A DNA stretch of 64,000 nt, from positions 1 to 64,000 of the forward strand of contig CAVVNM010000020.1 of assembly GCA_963749575.1 (NCBI GenBank), read 5' to 3'. Source of the stretch: JAMXLO01 sp963749575 (GTDB lineage: Bacteria > Pseudomonadota > Alphaproteobacteria > Acetobacterales > Acetobacteraceae). The notes beneath the pieces are model-generated. The model saw only the letters and a list, made by a program, of their open reading frames with translations, was not told where the DNA came from and searched no databases. Position numbers and translations under genes: made by a program. Shown here one piece after another: positions 26,863-35,363 of this stretch; the stretch's first letter is position 1, and each line of letters begins with the position of its first letter.

Positions 26863-27298
26863 CTAGCTCTGTCCCTCCGCAAGTTTGAGAATCTGCCCTA
26901 TGTCCCGGATGCGACGTCTCCTTTTTGAGCCATTTCCGATCCCCCATACCGCTCCATGATGCTTGTGGCCACCCTCGGGATCCCATCCGACTTGCAGACC
27001 CATCCGCCTCAATTCGCCAACGTTCAATCGTCACTGCACCATGCCGCGTATTGACCACATAGTGCAATGGTTCGAGACCGTCGGTGGCCATCCACTCCTC
27101 AATATCGACCGACATCCCGCCATCACTCAACTCGGAGAATGCACCGCTCGCGAGACGAACTCTTCCGTCTGCCTCCGTATACAAGTCGAGTGGCGTAGTG
27201 TGCCTAATGACATGGTGATAGTCGGAAATCTCAGCGTGATCGTGGGGAACAATCTTACCTACCGCGTTGCGCGGCGGTGGCGCAGGCATCCCTGTCAA
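26863..27298 (-). CDS. Cassette gene 3: protein of unknown function (frameshifted)
   Basis: From ATG 27298 the frame reads VPHDHAEISDYHHVIRHTTP, GGMSVDIEEWM and LEPLHYVVNTRHGAV. A surplus base in the C run at 26999-27001 disturbs it; the corrected frame continues LQVGWDPEGGHKHHGAVWGI and ends in a basic tail at TAG 26863, about 144 residues. It is rich in His/Asp near the start, perhaps metal binding. It follows cassette gene 2 by 12 bases. I do not recognise a family. Confidence 0.6.
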
Positions 27299-27310
27299 CC
27301 TCGGGCCATG

Positions 27311-27805
27311 CTACTCTTGGAACATACCCCAAATGATGCCGGATACCTCGTTAAACTGTGTAGTCGCACGGAACTCACGCTCCGATCCTGTAACGCGATC
27401 CAGGAGGAAGACATAAACTTCATTGGGCTTAGGAACTTCGATCTCAAGTTCTACCCGAGACGTGGCCCAAATCAATTGAACACCGCCAGCACCAAGAGGA
27501 ACGATGTTCGGCGGACGCGCATTAGGGGGCATGGTCTGAGCCAGCAGCGCGACAACGAATGCGAGCACATCGGGCGAAACACGCTCAGAACCGCGACCGT
27601 CCCAATTCTTCCTCAGCATTGCCAGCTGCAGAATTCGTTGTAAAGCCGGCCGGGCCCAATTCAGCCTGGCCGACGTGGTCGGGGGACTCACTTCCGGCTC
27701 CTGAATAGTAACTTCGTCGATCCGCGCTTCGGAAAACAAGCCTAGCGTTCTATCGACAGAATATCCCGTGCTGAACACACGAAGGTCGGACAGAATAACA
27801 TTCAT
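27311..27805 (-). CDS. Cassette gene 2: protein of unknown function
   Basis: A 164-residue protein with an intact frame: LKNWDG-type motif LRKNWDGRGSERVSPDV near the middle, then IVPLGAGGVQLIWATSRVEL and a beta-rich end. The ATG overlaps the stop of cassette gene 1 (TGA 27804-27802, ATG 27805-27803), so the two are coupled. NWDG-containing small proteins occur beside other poorly known genes, but I cannot assign a function. Confidence 0.65.
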   Translation of the reverse strand: MNVILSDLRVFSTGYSVDRTLGLFSEARIDEVTIQEPEVSPPTTSARLNWARPALQRILQLAMLRKNWDGRGSERVSPDVLAFVVALLAQTMPPNARPPNIVPLGAGGVQLIWATSRVELEIEVPKPNEVYVFLLDRVTGSEREFRATTQFNEVSGIIWGMFQE

Positions 27806-28669
27806 TGCTTCCGTCCCCAGGTTGCGTGCATATCTGGCGCAGTGAGCGATGTGAATCCGTGGACAATGTGGGCGCGCCCCTCCTGCAGGAACGCCAAGAC
27901 ACCATCTACGTCAGCGGGCGTTGGGACGCCTCGCGCAGTGAGGCTCAACTGAATAATATCATCACCGCTAATCCGCTTAGCAGGTTCAGCGCTGACGACG
28001 AGTTCTCCCGACAGGGATCCCGCGCGAATTCGTGATCACATAGCGCATTAACAGGCGGGCATCCTCCGGAAGGCCGAGTTGCTTCAATTCCGGGTGCGCC
28101 ACGACACTGTCAAATAGGCGTGTCATTGCAGTGTACGGTCTTTCACCGGGAAGAACTGGTACTTGGTTGATATAGGTCACTTCGCACTGGTTAGGTTCAA
28201 ATATGCCTAACTGCGACTGCGCGATAAACGAAATGAATCGCTCAAGACCATCCCGGAAGGTTTCCAGGATTTGCTCAAATCGCGGATAGCTGGTCGCGTC
28301 CCCGATCTTTCGCCAGTTGTGCAGAAACCTATCTTTCTGAATCTGGAGGATCTGCGTCTTGTCGCCGTTGATGAAGAATGACCGCTGCATCCCGAATAAT
28401 GGCGGGACGCCAAAAACCAATCCGCTCAGCATTGGTGTAATTTGCCCAAACGTCTCGAATGTCGGCATTACCGGTGGATGCTCTTCTGCCTCGTTGAACT
28501 CGTCCTTGAACAACTCCCAAAGCCTGCCGACGTGGGCGGTGATGAATCGGTCAATGGTGTTGAACTGGACACCGACCACGACCTCTGTCACTGGAGGTTC
28601 GCTGTAGTCGGGCAAATCGATGGGTCGATGGGTCATTCGGACTCGGGGCAACTCACTCGTAGACTGCAT
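27802..28669 (-). CDS. Cassette gene 1: TIGR04255-like protein (frameshifted)
   Basis: About 289 residues. The opening YSEPPVTEVVVGVQFNTID matches my memory of the TIGR04255 family (sporadically distributed, no known function). A central helical part and VTYINQVPVLPG follow. In the C run at 28007-28009 one base is off; the corrected frame goes on GELVVSAEPAKRISGDD and LSLTARGVPTPADVDGVLAF to TGA 27802. The start could also be ATG 28636. It leads a coupled three-gene cassette. Confidence 0.65.
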
Positions 28670-28754
28670 AGTCGGATTGACGATGTCAAAGGACAGATCA
28701 GGCGGGGAAGGCTTTGGTCATGCCCCCACGGCCGTTGTTCTAGCCTCCGACGCG

Positions 28755-29738
28755 TTAATCCCGCGTGAGCGCCTCCGGGTTGGTGACCCGTACCGGCTTG
28801 CCGTCGAGAAAGGCCAGCGCGTTCGCCACGCTCTGCGGGTAGAAGCTCACCCACGTCTCCTGCACGCCGTAGCCCAGATGCGGCGTCATCACCACGTTGG
28901 GCGCTCTGCGCAGCGGATGATTCGCCGGCAGCGGCTCGCGGTCGAACACATCGAGTGCCGCTACAATGCGGCGCGCCCGCACCGCCTCGATCAGCGCCGT
29001 CTCATCCACGATCGGCCCGCGCGAGGTGTTCACCAGGATTGCGCCCGGCTTCATGCGCGCCAGGTCCGCCGCGCTGATCAGGCCGCGCGTGCGGTCGGAC
29101 AGCACGAGGTGGATGCTCACCGCATCGGACCGCGACAGCAATTCCTCCTTGGAGACCATCGTGGCGTCGGCCGCCCGTGCCTTGTCCGGTGTCATGTTCT
29201 GGCTCCAGGCGAGCAGGTTCATGTTCAGCGCCTTGCAGTAGCGCGCCATATGGGAGCCAAGCCGACCGAGCCCGATCACGCCCATCGTCTTGCCCGCCAG
29301 CACGTAGCCGATCGGCACGCCGTCCTGGAACTTCCCCGCACGGATGTTGGCGTCGCCGACGTGGATGGCGCGCGCTGCCGCGATCAGCAGGCCGAGTGCC
29401 AGTTCCGCGGTGGCCGCCTCGGTGTTGCCGCCACCGACGGTATTGCACACCACGACCCCACGCGCGGTGCAGGCTGCCGTATCCAGCGAGGCATTGCGCG
29501 CACCGGTCATCCCCAACATGCGCAGCTTCGGCAAGCGGTTGATCAGCGAACCAGGCAACGGCGTGCGCTCGCGCATCGACAGCACGATGTCGAAGTCGGC
29601 CAGCTGGCGCGCGGCATCGTCCTCGTTGTCGAACGCCTTGGCGAAGAACACGATCTCGGCGCGCGCCTGCAACGCCGACCAGTCCGCGCTGGTCTTCGCC
29701 ACGCCCTGCCAGTCGTCGAGCACCGCTACCTTGGTCAT
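28755..29738 (-). CDS. D-2-hydroxyacid dehydrogenase (NAD-dependent)
   Basis: About 327 residues from ATG 29738 (GGGGAGCG upstream; MTKVAVLDDWQ). The family shows two Rossmann domains. NAD-binding MGVIGLGRLGSHMARY is near 145, the catalytic Arg lies in VNTSRGPIVDE, and Glu and His lie in DVFDREPLP and TPHLGYGVQE. It resembles phosphoglycerate- or glycerate-dehydrogenase-like enzymes; the substrate is unknown. Its 3' end is duplicated at 26637. Confidence 0.9.
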   Translation of the reverse strand: MTKVAVLDDWQGVAKTSADWSALQARAEIVFFAKAFDNEDDAARQLADFDIVLSMRERTPLPGSLINRLPKLRMLGMTGARNASLDTAACTARGVVVCNTVGGGNTEAATAELALGLLIAAARAIHVGDANIRAGKFQDGVPIGYVLAGKTMGVIGLGRLGSHMARYCKALNMNLLAWSQNMTPDKARAADATMVSKEELLSRSDAVSIHLVLSDRTRGLISAADLARMKPGAILVNTSRGPIVDETALIEAVRARRIVAALDVFDREPLPANHPLRRAPNVVMTPHLGYGVQETWVSFYPQSVANALAFLDGKPVRVTNPEALTRD

Positions 29739-29807
29739 ATGTCGCTCCCCTGTCCGAACCGCGCTCACTATCACATCGGTGGGCGCGCCGGGCCAGTGGG
29801 CGAAACG

Positions 29808-30183
29808 CTACTGCTCGCCAAGGTTGATGATCGATACGCGTTGATTGCGCGCTTCGGGCAGCCGATAAGGCGACGGCAGCGGCCACCCATCGTCGGCAAC
29901 GCCAACCGCCTGGAGCCGGCCGCGGCCGATACCGAAACGTTCACCAGGTAGCTGGCGATTGCCGCTGCGCGGCGCTGCGTCAGCGCCAGGTTCATCGCCC
30001 GGGTCCCGCCGGTGTCCGCATGGGCCACGATCAGAAACCGGGAGCGAGCAAGCGAAGCATCCGCCAGAGCCTTCGCCAGGTCATCGAGCACGTTGTCTGC
30101 CTGAGTGGGAAGTACCGCAGATCCCGGCGCGAAGTGGATCAGCAGCTCGACATGGGGTTAGGGGTTTCCTCGCCCGCCATCTA
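29808..30183 (-). pseudogene. OmpA-like C-terminal domain, broken by two shifts
   Basis: The reading VELLIHFAPGSAVLPTQADN and FLIVAHADTGGTRAMNLALT is the peptidoglycan-binding OmpA fold, with the Asp and Arg that hold diaminopimelate. The frame breaks near 29940; the corrected frame runs FGIGRGRLQAVGVADDGW and PEARNQRVSI to TAG 29808. At the front, a C-run base appears missing near 30150, before which ATG (about 30183) reads MAGEETPNP. With no signal peptide or barrel, this is either a small remnant or an indel-damaged short gene. Confidence 0.6.
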
Positions 30184-30208
30184 TCAGCAGGTCGATCCGG
30201 TTGTGCTG

Positions 30209-31426
30209 TCATCCGCTGGCCTGCGGACTGACGTTCAGATCACGCCGTCCGCCTTCAGCGAGTTCGATCTGGTCCGCCGACAACCCCAGCCAGTCGCCAT
30301 AGACCTCGGCATTGTGCTGCCCGATCGTGGGGCTCGGCTGCGTCTTCACCCGTTCCGCACCGTGCAGTCGCAGCGGCGAGGTCGGCACCACGATGTTGCC
30401 AAGCTCGGGATGGTCGATCCGCTCCAGCATCCCGCGGCCGTGCATATGCGGATCGTTCATCACCTCGGGAACCGTACGCACCGGCGCGCACGGGATGCGA
30501 TAACGTTTGGCTGCCGCGAACACATCCATCTTGCCAAGCGTCAGCGTCCACGCAGCCACGGCATCGTCGGTCGCCGCCAGATTGGCGACGCGCGCGGCAT
30601 TGGTGGCAAAGCGCGGATCGTCTGCCAGCTCCTCACGCCCCATCGCGCGCGCCAGGTTCTTCCAGTGCGCCTCGGTCACCACATGGATCGCCACCCAGCC
30701 ATCGGCGGTGGGAAATGCATTGTATGGCGCACTGGCCAGCGCGGACTGGCGATTGCCGGTGCGCGGCGGGATTTCGCCGGTGCGCACATGGTATTCCATG
30801 CTGGAAGCAAGCGAGGAGTACACGGTCTCCTGCATCGCCACCTCGACCAGCTGCCCCACGCCGGTGCGCTCGCGCTGCAACAGCGCGGTGACCACGGCGG
30901 CGTAGAGATGGATGCCGCCCATGAAATCGACCAGCGTCGGGCCGGCCTTCACCGGCGGGCCATCGGGAAAGCCGGTGACGCTCATGATCCCGGACTGTGC
31001 CTGGATCGTGAAGTCCATCGCGAGGTTGTCGCGATCCGGCCCGGTGATGCCGAAGCCGGAACCGGTCGCGTACACCAGCTGTGGATTGACCGCCTTCAGC
31101 ACGTCGTAGCCGACACCCAGATCATCCATCGTGCCGGGGGAGAAATTCTCCAGCAGCACGTCGGCGCGCGCCACCATCTCGTGCAGCAGCGCGCGGCCGC
31201 GCGCGGACTTCAGGTTCAGCGTGATCGCCCGCTTGTTGGCATTCAGCATCGCCACCGGCAGCGTCGTATGCTTGCCCGGAGCGGCGCGCCGGCGAGCCGG
31301 CTCGCCGTGCGGCGGCTCGATCTTGATCACGTCGGCGCCGGCCTTTGCCATCAGCAGCGTGGCATAGGGGCCTTGGAAGATCTGACCGAAATCCAGCACA
31401 GTGATGCCTGCCAGCGGGGTGTTCAT
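30209..31426 (-). CDS. CaiB/BaiF family CoA-transferase (family III)
   Basis: About 405 residues from ATG 31426 (GGAG nine bases upstream; GTG 31435 is the alternative). Family III transferases move CoA between carboxylic acids through an aspartyl-CoA intermediate. Visible features are VLDFGQIFQGPYATLLMAKAG, GADVIKIEPPHGEPAR, NANKRAITLNLKS, and the catalytic Asp in DLGVGYDVLK or AMDFTIQAQSG. The gene is complete. It is divergent from the alcohol dehydrogenase with only 33 bases between starts, so the promoters overlap and the two may share control. Confidence 0.9.
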   Translation of the reverse strand: MNTPLAGITVLDFGQIFQGPYATLLMAKAGADVIKIEPPHGEPARRRAAPGKHTTLPVAMLNANKRAITLNLKSARGRALLHEMVARADVLLENFSPGTMDDLGVGYDVLKAVNPQLVYATGSGFGITGPDRDNLAMDFTIQAQSGIMSVTGFPDGPPVKAGPTLVDFMGGIHLYAAVVTALLQRERTGVGQLVEVAMQETVYSSLASSMEYHVRTGEIPPRTGNRQSALASAPYNAFPTADGWVAIHVVTEAHWKNLARAMGREELADDPRFATNAARVANLAATDDAVAAWTLTLGKMDVFAAAKRYRIPCAPVRTVPEVMNDPHMHGRGMLERIDHPELGNIVVPTSPLRLHGAERVKTQPSPTIGQHNAEVYGDWLGLSADQIELAEGGRRDLNVSPQASG

Positions 31427-31459
31427 TCGCGCCACTCCAGCGAGGAAAGGACCGTTACC

Positions 31460-32503
31460 ATGCGACGCCTGCGCGTGATGCGGAAGGCCGACACGGTCGA
31501 TGCCATCGATCTGCGCCTGGAGACCTGCGATCCGCCAACACCCGGCGCCAACGAGGTACTGGTGGAAATCCGCGCCGCCGGTGTGAACCGCAGCGATGTC
31601 GCGGCCGCGATGGGCCGCATGCCGCAGGCACTATGGCCGCGCACGCCAGGACGCGAGTGGGCCGGCGTGGTCGTCGAGGGCCCCGCCGATCTGATCGACC
31701 GCGAAGTGTTCGGCGCCGGCGGCGACCTCGGCATCACCCGTGACGGCACCCACGCCAGCCACCTGGTCGTTCCGCGCGATGCACTGGTGGACAAGCCGGC
31801 CGCATTGACGATGACGGACGCCGGCTCCATCGGCGTCCCGTTCGTCACCGCGCTGGAGGGCTTTCAGCGCGCGGGCATGCCCAGGCCAGGCGATGTCGTG
31901 CTGGTCACAGCGGTCAACGGCATGGTCGGCCAGGCCGCGGCGCAGATCGCCGCGATGCATGGCGCGCACGTGTTCGGCGTGACGCGACGCTCGGAACCAT
32001 TCGTCCAATCGCACTGCCAGGTACGCATGATCGATGGGTCAAGCGACGACCTTGCCGCCGTGGTGCGCGACGAAACCGCAGGCCATGGCGCCGACATCGT
32101 CTACAACACCGTCGGCAGCCCGTACTTCGTCGCGGCGAACCAGGCGATGGCGCACGGCGCACGCCAGATCTTCATCGCGACGATCGAACGCCCGGTGCCG
32201 TTCGACATCTTCGCGTTCTATCGTGGTCGGCACAGTTACTTCGGCATCGACTCGCTGGCGCTCGATGCCAGTGCTTCGGCAGCGCTGCTGCGCGAATTGC
32301 TGCCGGGGTTTACGCACGGTCGGCTGCGGCCACTCCCGGTGGTCCAGGCCTCCATGCATCCACTGGAAAATGCACTCGCGGGATACCGGATGGTACATTC
32401 GATCTCGCGATATCGGGTGATGCTGGCGCCGCAACTGCCGCGGACATCAACGGGCTCCCCGCCGAAATATGACGACAGCAAAGCTGCGGAGGAGTATCCT
32501 TAG
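31460..32503 (+). CDS. Zinc-type alcohol dehydrogenase / quinone oxidoreductase family
   Basis: About 347 residues from ATG 31460 (AGGAAAGG upstream). It is an MDR-fold oxidoreductase: the GroES-like half has AAGVNRSDVAAAMGRMP and PGREWAGVV, and the NAD(P)-binding half has VLVTAVNGMVGQAAAQIAA. Structural-zinc cysteines are absent, as in quinone-oxidoreductase types. The last 20 codons overlap the convergent sugar-transferase gene on the other strand and look unlike the family, so the native stop may have been lost by rearrangement here. Confidence 0.85.
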   Translation: MRRLRVMRKADTVDAIDLRLETCDPPTPGANEVLVEIRAAGVNRSDVAAAMGRMPQALWPRTPGREWAGVVVEGPADLIDREVFGAGGDLGITRDGTHASHLVVPRDALVDKPAALTMTDAGSIGVPFVTALEGFQRAGMPRPGDVVLVTAVNGMVGQAAAQIAAMHGAHVFGVTRRSEPFVQSHCQVRMIDGSSDDLAAVVRDETAGHGADIVYNTVGSPYFVAANQAMAHGARQIFIATIERPVPFDIFAFYRGRHSYFGIDSLALDASASAALLRELLPGFTHGRLRPLPVVQASMHPLENALAGYRMVHSISRYRVMLAPQLPRTSTGSPPKYDDSKAAEEYP

Positions 32504-32833
32504 GTCGAGCAGGAAGCTACGGTTTGCTACATAGTACAGATCATATGCAAGCTTTCGGCGAGCGTCCTCAACCGAAGCACCGTAAAGATAGTTGATCTGT
32601 GCCCATCCTGTCAGGCCTGGTTTGACATAGCTGCGATCCTGATAAAACGGGATCACACGCGAAAGCTGCTCGGTGAAGTTTGGCCGTTCAGGCCTCGGCC
32701 CCACCATGCTCATATCACCACGCAACACATTGATCAGTTGCGGCAGGTCGTCAAGCAGCATTGGCCGAATGACCCTGCCGATCCGAGTGATTCTGGGATC
32801 ATCCCTCACCGTCCAGGCTGGAAATCGACTATC
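32447..32833 (-). pseudogene. Sugar-transferase domain, C-terminal half after an in-frame stop
   Basis: It continues in the same frame as the TIR-NB-ARC gene after TAA at 32836-32834. It reads DDPRITRIGRVIR, LLDDLPQLINVLRGDMSMVG and KPGLTGWAQINYLYG, the conserved core of polyprenyl-phosphate sugar phosphotransferases (WcaJ/PglC-like). The usual catalytic Asp-Glu pair (DELPQ) here reads DDLPQ. Translation could restart at GTG 32809. The stop may be a real nonsense mutation or a base error; GAA to TAA would explain it. Confidence 0.75.
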
Positions 32834-34606
32834 TTAAGTCGCGAACATGGTGCGAAATTTGAGCAGCCAAAACATCTTGCCTCGCAACCCGACGCGATGC
32901 TGCCGGTAGAAGACCGGCCCGCTGCTATCGATCCTGATCACCAGAGCGATCAGCAGCATGACCGGCAATGCCAGGAAAATCAGGACGGTACATATCGCGA
33001 GGTCGCTGATACGCTTGACCCAGCTGCTCAACCATCCGCTGGAGTAGAATTCGCTGTATAGCATGAGAACATGCGGCGTGAGCTGTTGCGACAGCGGCCA
33101 GAATCCGGGATCGTTGGAGTACTTGCTGGGATAAATCGCCCGCAGCCGTGCGGCCAGCCGCTTGACTGCGTGCTTGGCTGAACCGTTGGCCTGCGCGCGC
33201 GCGCGACCCACTGTCTGCGTCACCCTGTGCACGATCACTGAAGGAATGGCTCCATCGCCGAACGCTTCATGGCGGAGCAGCGACACATCGCTGAGCGCCG
33301 CCAAAGCGGCGTTGCGCAGGCCTGCATCCGCCAGCGCGCCCTCAACAACGATCATCGGCATTGGCTCCGGCGCGCCAAATGCGAGGAAGGCCATCAGTGC
33401 CTCTGCCTGCGGACAACGCTGGACCGCCTGGGCTATCGCAAGATCAAACGTCGCCGCAACGCTGCGAGGATAAGGCGTACCGCCTGGAACCGCGGCCATC
33501 AATGCGGTTGCCTGTGACGCATAGTCGGTGAAGCTGATGCCCGTACTGCGGCAATATGCTGCGGCATGGTCGAGCGCCAGCGGCAGGTAGCCAAGCGTGT
33601 TGGCAAGCGAGGTTGCTCCCGCCACATCACTGCGTACGGCGCGCGTCTGGAGCAGCAGGACTGCCTCCTCCCGCGGCAGGACATCAAGCGGCACTTCTTC
33701 GGCCCATGCCGTCCAGTCCGGGAAGCGTGATGTGATAAGCACACGCGCCCCAGCCCGAGGCAGCAGAGAGGCGATCGCTTCCGGATCGGTCGCATTGTCG
33801 TACACCAGCAGCCACGGTGCACGGCTGACGGCAAGCCGATCCAGGGCCGCTCTGGCAGCACGCTCCAGATCCGTTTCATCAACACCCAATACAATGCCAA
33901 GTTCCGCCAGTGTTTGCAGGAGCCCCTCGCGCGTCTCAGCCGGGCACCACCAGACGCCGGCATAGAGTGGGCGATATCGGTAGGCATACTCGATTGCGAC
34001 AGAAGTCTTGCCTACACCGCCGAGCCCACGCAGTGCAGCCATTCCCACCCCGGTTTGAATGACTGCGGCGGGCCTGCCGCTGGCGGCAAGAATTCCATCC
34101 AGACTGTGTAATTCGTCCTGTCGCCCAATGAAGGTGCGAACCCTTGGTGGTACGCCATGGAATGGGCGCGGTAGCGGCGCCGTGTGAGTGCTGCCGCGCG
34201 CAGCAGCCAAAATGCGCTGCCGTCGCTCGTCCGGGTCGCCGACCCCGACAAGATCCTGATATACAATTGGCGCCAGCAGGCCCGGCGGTTGTGCATCTTC
34301 ACAACGCAAGATCACGATCCGCCGTTCCGGATCGTCGGCAGAGGTCGCGTAAAAGCTCATCAGTTCGCGCCGCGTATACGGCAACTCCTCATAGTCTGCT
34401 GTCCAGAGCACCATGAGATCACGCGCCGTCTGTATGGCCTCGTGCATTGCCTCGGCAAAGTTCGCTGATGGCAGAATGTCATAATCCTGGACGAAGACAG
34501 AGTATTGATGGGCGATCAGCAGATCGGCCACCTCCGTAGCAACAGTCGAGACGGAGCCGCGGCGGCTTATAAAGAAATCGTAATTGAACCTGGCGTTGAG
34601 CCGCAT
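32834..34606 (-). CDS. TIR-NB-ARC protein fused to a membrane-anchored sugar-transferase N-terminus
   Basis: A 590-residue protein. Residues 8-135 are a TIR domain (YDFFISRRGS, FVQDYDILPSANF, and a possible NADase Glu at 81 in YTRRELMSF). Residues 158-460 are an NB-ARC/STAND ATPase: P-loop GLGGVGKTS (194-202), Walker-B-like LLVYDN (266-271), VLITSRF, and the GLPL-like GYLPLALDHAA. The usual transition to TPRs begins (VHRVTQTVGR, FWPLSQQLTPHVLML), but at about residue 517-527 the sequence changes to a bacterial sugar-transferase start: WVKRISDLA, one hydrophobic segment (about 537-557), SGPVFYRQHRVG and KFRTM. Such NLR-like proteins usually sense phage and act through TIR NAD cleavage; the sugar-transferase part normally starts exopolysaccharide synthesis. 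A real fusion, a recombination scar or a misassembly are all possible. Confidence 0.8.
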   Translation of the reverse strand: MRLNARFNYDFFISRRGSVSTVATEVADLLIAHQYSVFVQDYDILPSANFAEAMHEAIQTARDLMVLWTADYEELPYTRRELMSFYATSADDPERRIVILRCEDAQPPGLLAPIVYQDLVGVGDPDERRQRILAAARGSTHTAPLPRPFHGVPPRVRTFIGRQDELHSLDGILAASGRPAAVIQTGVGMAALRGLGGVGKTSVAIEYAYRYRPLYAGVWWCPAETREGLLQTLAELGIVLGVDETDLERAARAALDRLAVSRAPWLLVYDNATDPEAIASLLPRAGARVLITSRFPDWTAWAEEVPLDVLPREEAVLLLQTRAVRSDVAGATSLANTLGYLPLALDHAAAYCRSTGISFTDYASQATALMAAVPGGTPYPRSVAATFDLAIAQAVQRCPQAEALMAFLAFGAPEPMPMIVVEGALADAGLRNAALAALSDVSLLRHEAFGDGAIPSVIVHRVTQTVGRARAQANGSAKHAVKRLAARLRAIYPSKYSNDPGFWPLSQQLTPHVLMLYSEFYSSGWLSSWVKRISDLAICTVLIFLALPVMLLIALVIRIDSSGPVFYRQHRVGLRGKMFWLLKFRTMFAT

Positions 34607-34733
34607 CGCGAAGGTATCCCAATCCGGTCGCGTAACCCTTGCGTCTGTGGCTTGGGAGCGTCAAGTGCACCACTCACACTTGTGGGCACCTGCTCATACG
34701 GCAACACTTGCTCCACCAGCGGAGTCGCACACC

Positions 34734-35363
34734 ATGGCGGTGGTGATTACGGTCGCGCAGCAGAAGGGCGGCACCGGCAAGACGACGCTCGCCGCCAACC
34801 TTGCCGCCGCCTTCGCGCCGACGCGGCGCGTGGCGTTGCTCGATATCGATCCGCAGAAGAGTCTCGGCCGTTGGCACAACCTGCGGCAAGCGCGCCTGCA
34901 CCAGGCGGCCGCGCTGACCTTCTCCGACATCTCCGGCTGGCGTCTGCCGGCGGAACTCGCGCGGTTGCGGCGCGATCACGACGTGGTGCTGATCGACAGC
35001 CCGCCACAGCTCGACACCGATGCGCGCGTCGCGGTGCGTGCGGCCGATCTCGTGCTGGTGCCGATCCAGCCCAGCATGCCCGATGTCTGGGCCGCCGAGG
35101 GCACGCTGAAGCTGGCGGCGGACGAACGCCGTGCCGCGCACCTGATGTTCAACCGCGCGCCGCCCGCGTCGAAGCTGCGCGATGCCATCGCGACCGATCT
35201 GGCCAACCGCGAGCTGCCGCTGCTGCGCTCGACCCTTGGCAACCGCGCCGGCTTCGCGCATGCCTTCGCCGCCGGTCTCGGCGTCACCGAGGCCGCGCCG
35301 CGCTCCACCGCAGCCGCGGAACTGCGCGCGCTGCTCGATGAACTGCGGGAGCTGACGGAATGA
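34734..35363 (+). CDS. ParA-family ATPase (orphan)
   Basis: A 209-residue protein with the deviant Walker A of ParA/MinD proteins, VAQQKGGTGKTTLAANL near residue 5, then LLDIDPQKSLGRW (A') and VVLIDSPPQLD (Walker B). The start is ATG 34734, where the domain begins; upstream in-frame codons are not family-like. There is no ParB gene or obvious parS site beside it. Orphan ParA proteins may position other cargoes. It starts 128 bases from the divergent TIR gene and overlaps the CopD-like gene by ATGA (35360-35363). Confidence 0.88.
   Translation: MAVVITVAQQKGGTGKTTLAANLAAAFAPTRRVALLDIDPQKSLGRWHNLRQARLHQAAALTFSDISGWRLPAELARLRRDHDVVLIDSPPQLDTDARVAVRAADLVLVPIQPSMPDVWAAEGTLKLAADERRAAHLMFNRAPPASKLRDAIATDLANRELPLLRSTLGNRAGFAHAFAAGLGVTEAAPRSTAAAELRALLDELRELTE

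Noticed and set aside
26637..28925. A prophage or integrative element
   Set aside because: No integrase, attachment-site tRNA or phage gene is visible. Only three small genes lie between the duplicated dehydrogenase ends.
30020..32503. An 827-residue open frame on the plus strand
   Set aside because: Only the last 347 residues, from 31460, look like a protein family. The front part is the antisense of the CoA-transferase gene and has a His/Gln/Arg-rich composition typical of non-coding GC-rich frames.
34734..35363. A plasmid or chromosome partition locus
   Set aside because: The ATPase is ParA-like, but there is no ParB, no parS-like palindrome cluster and no replication gene nearby.
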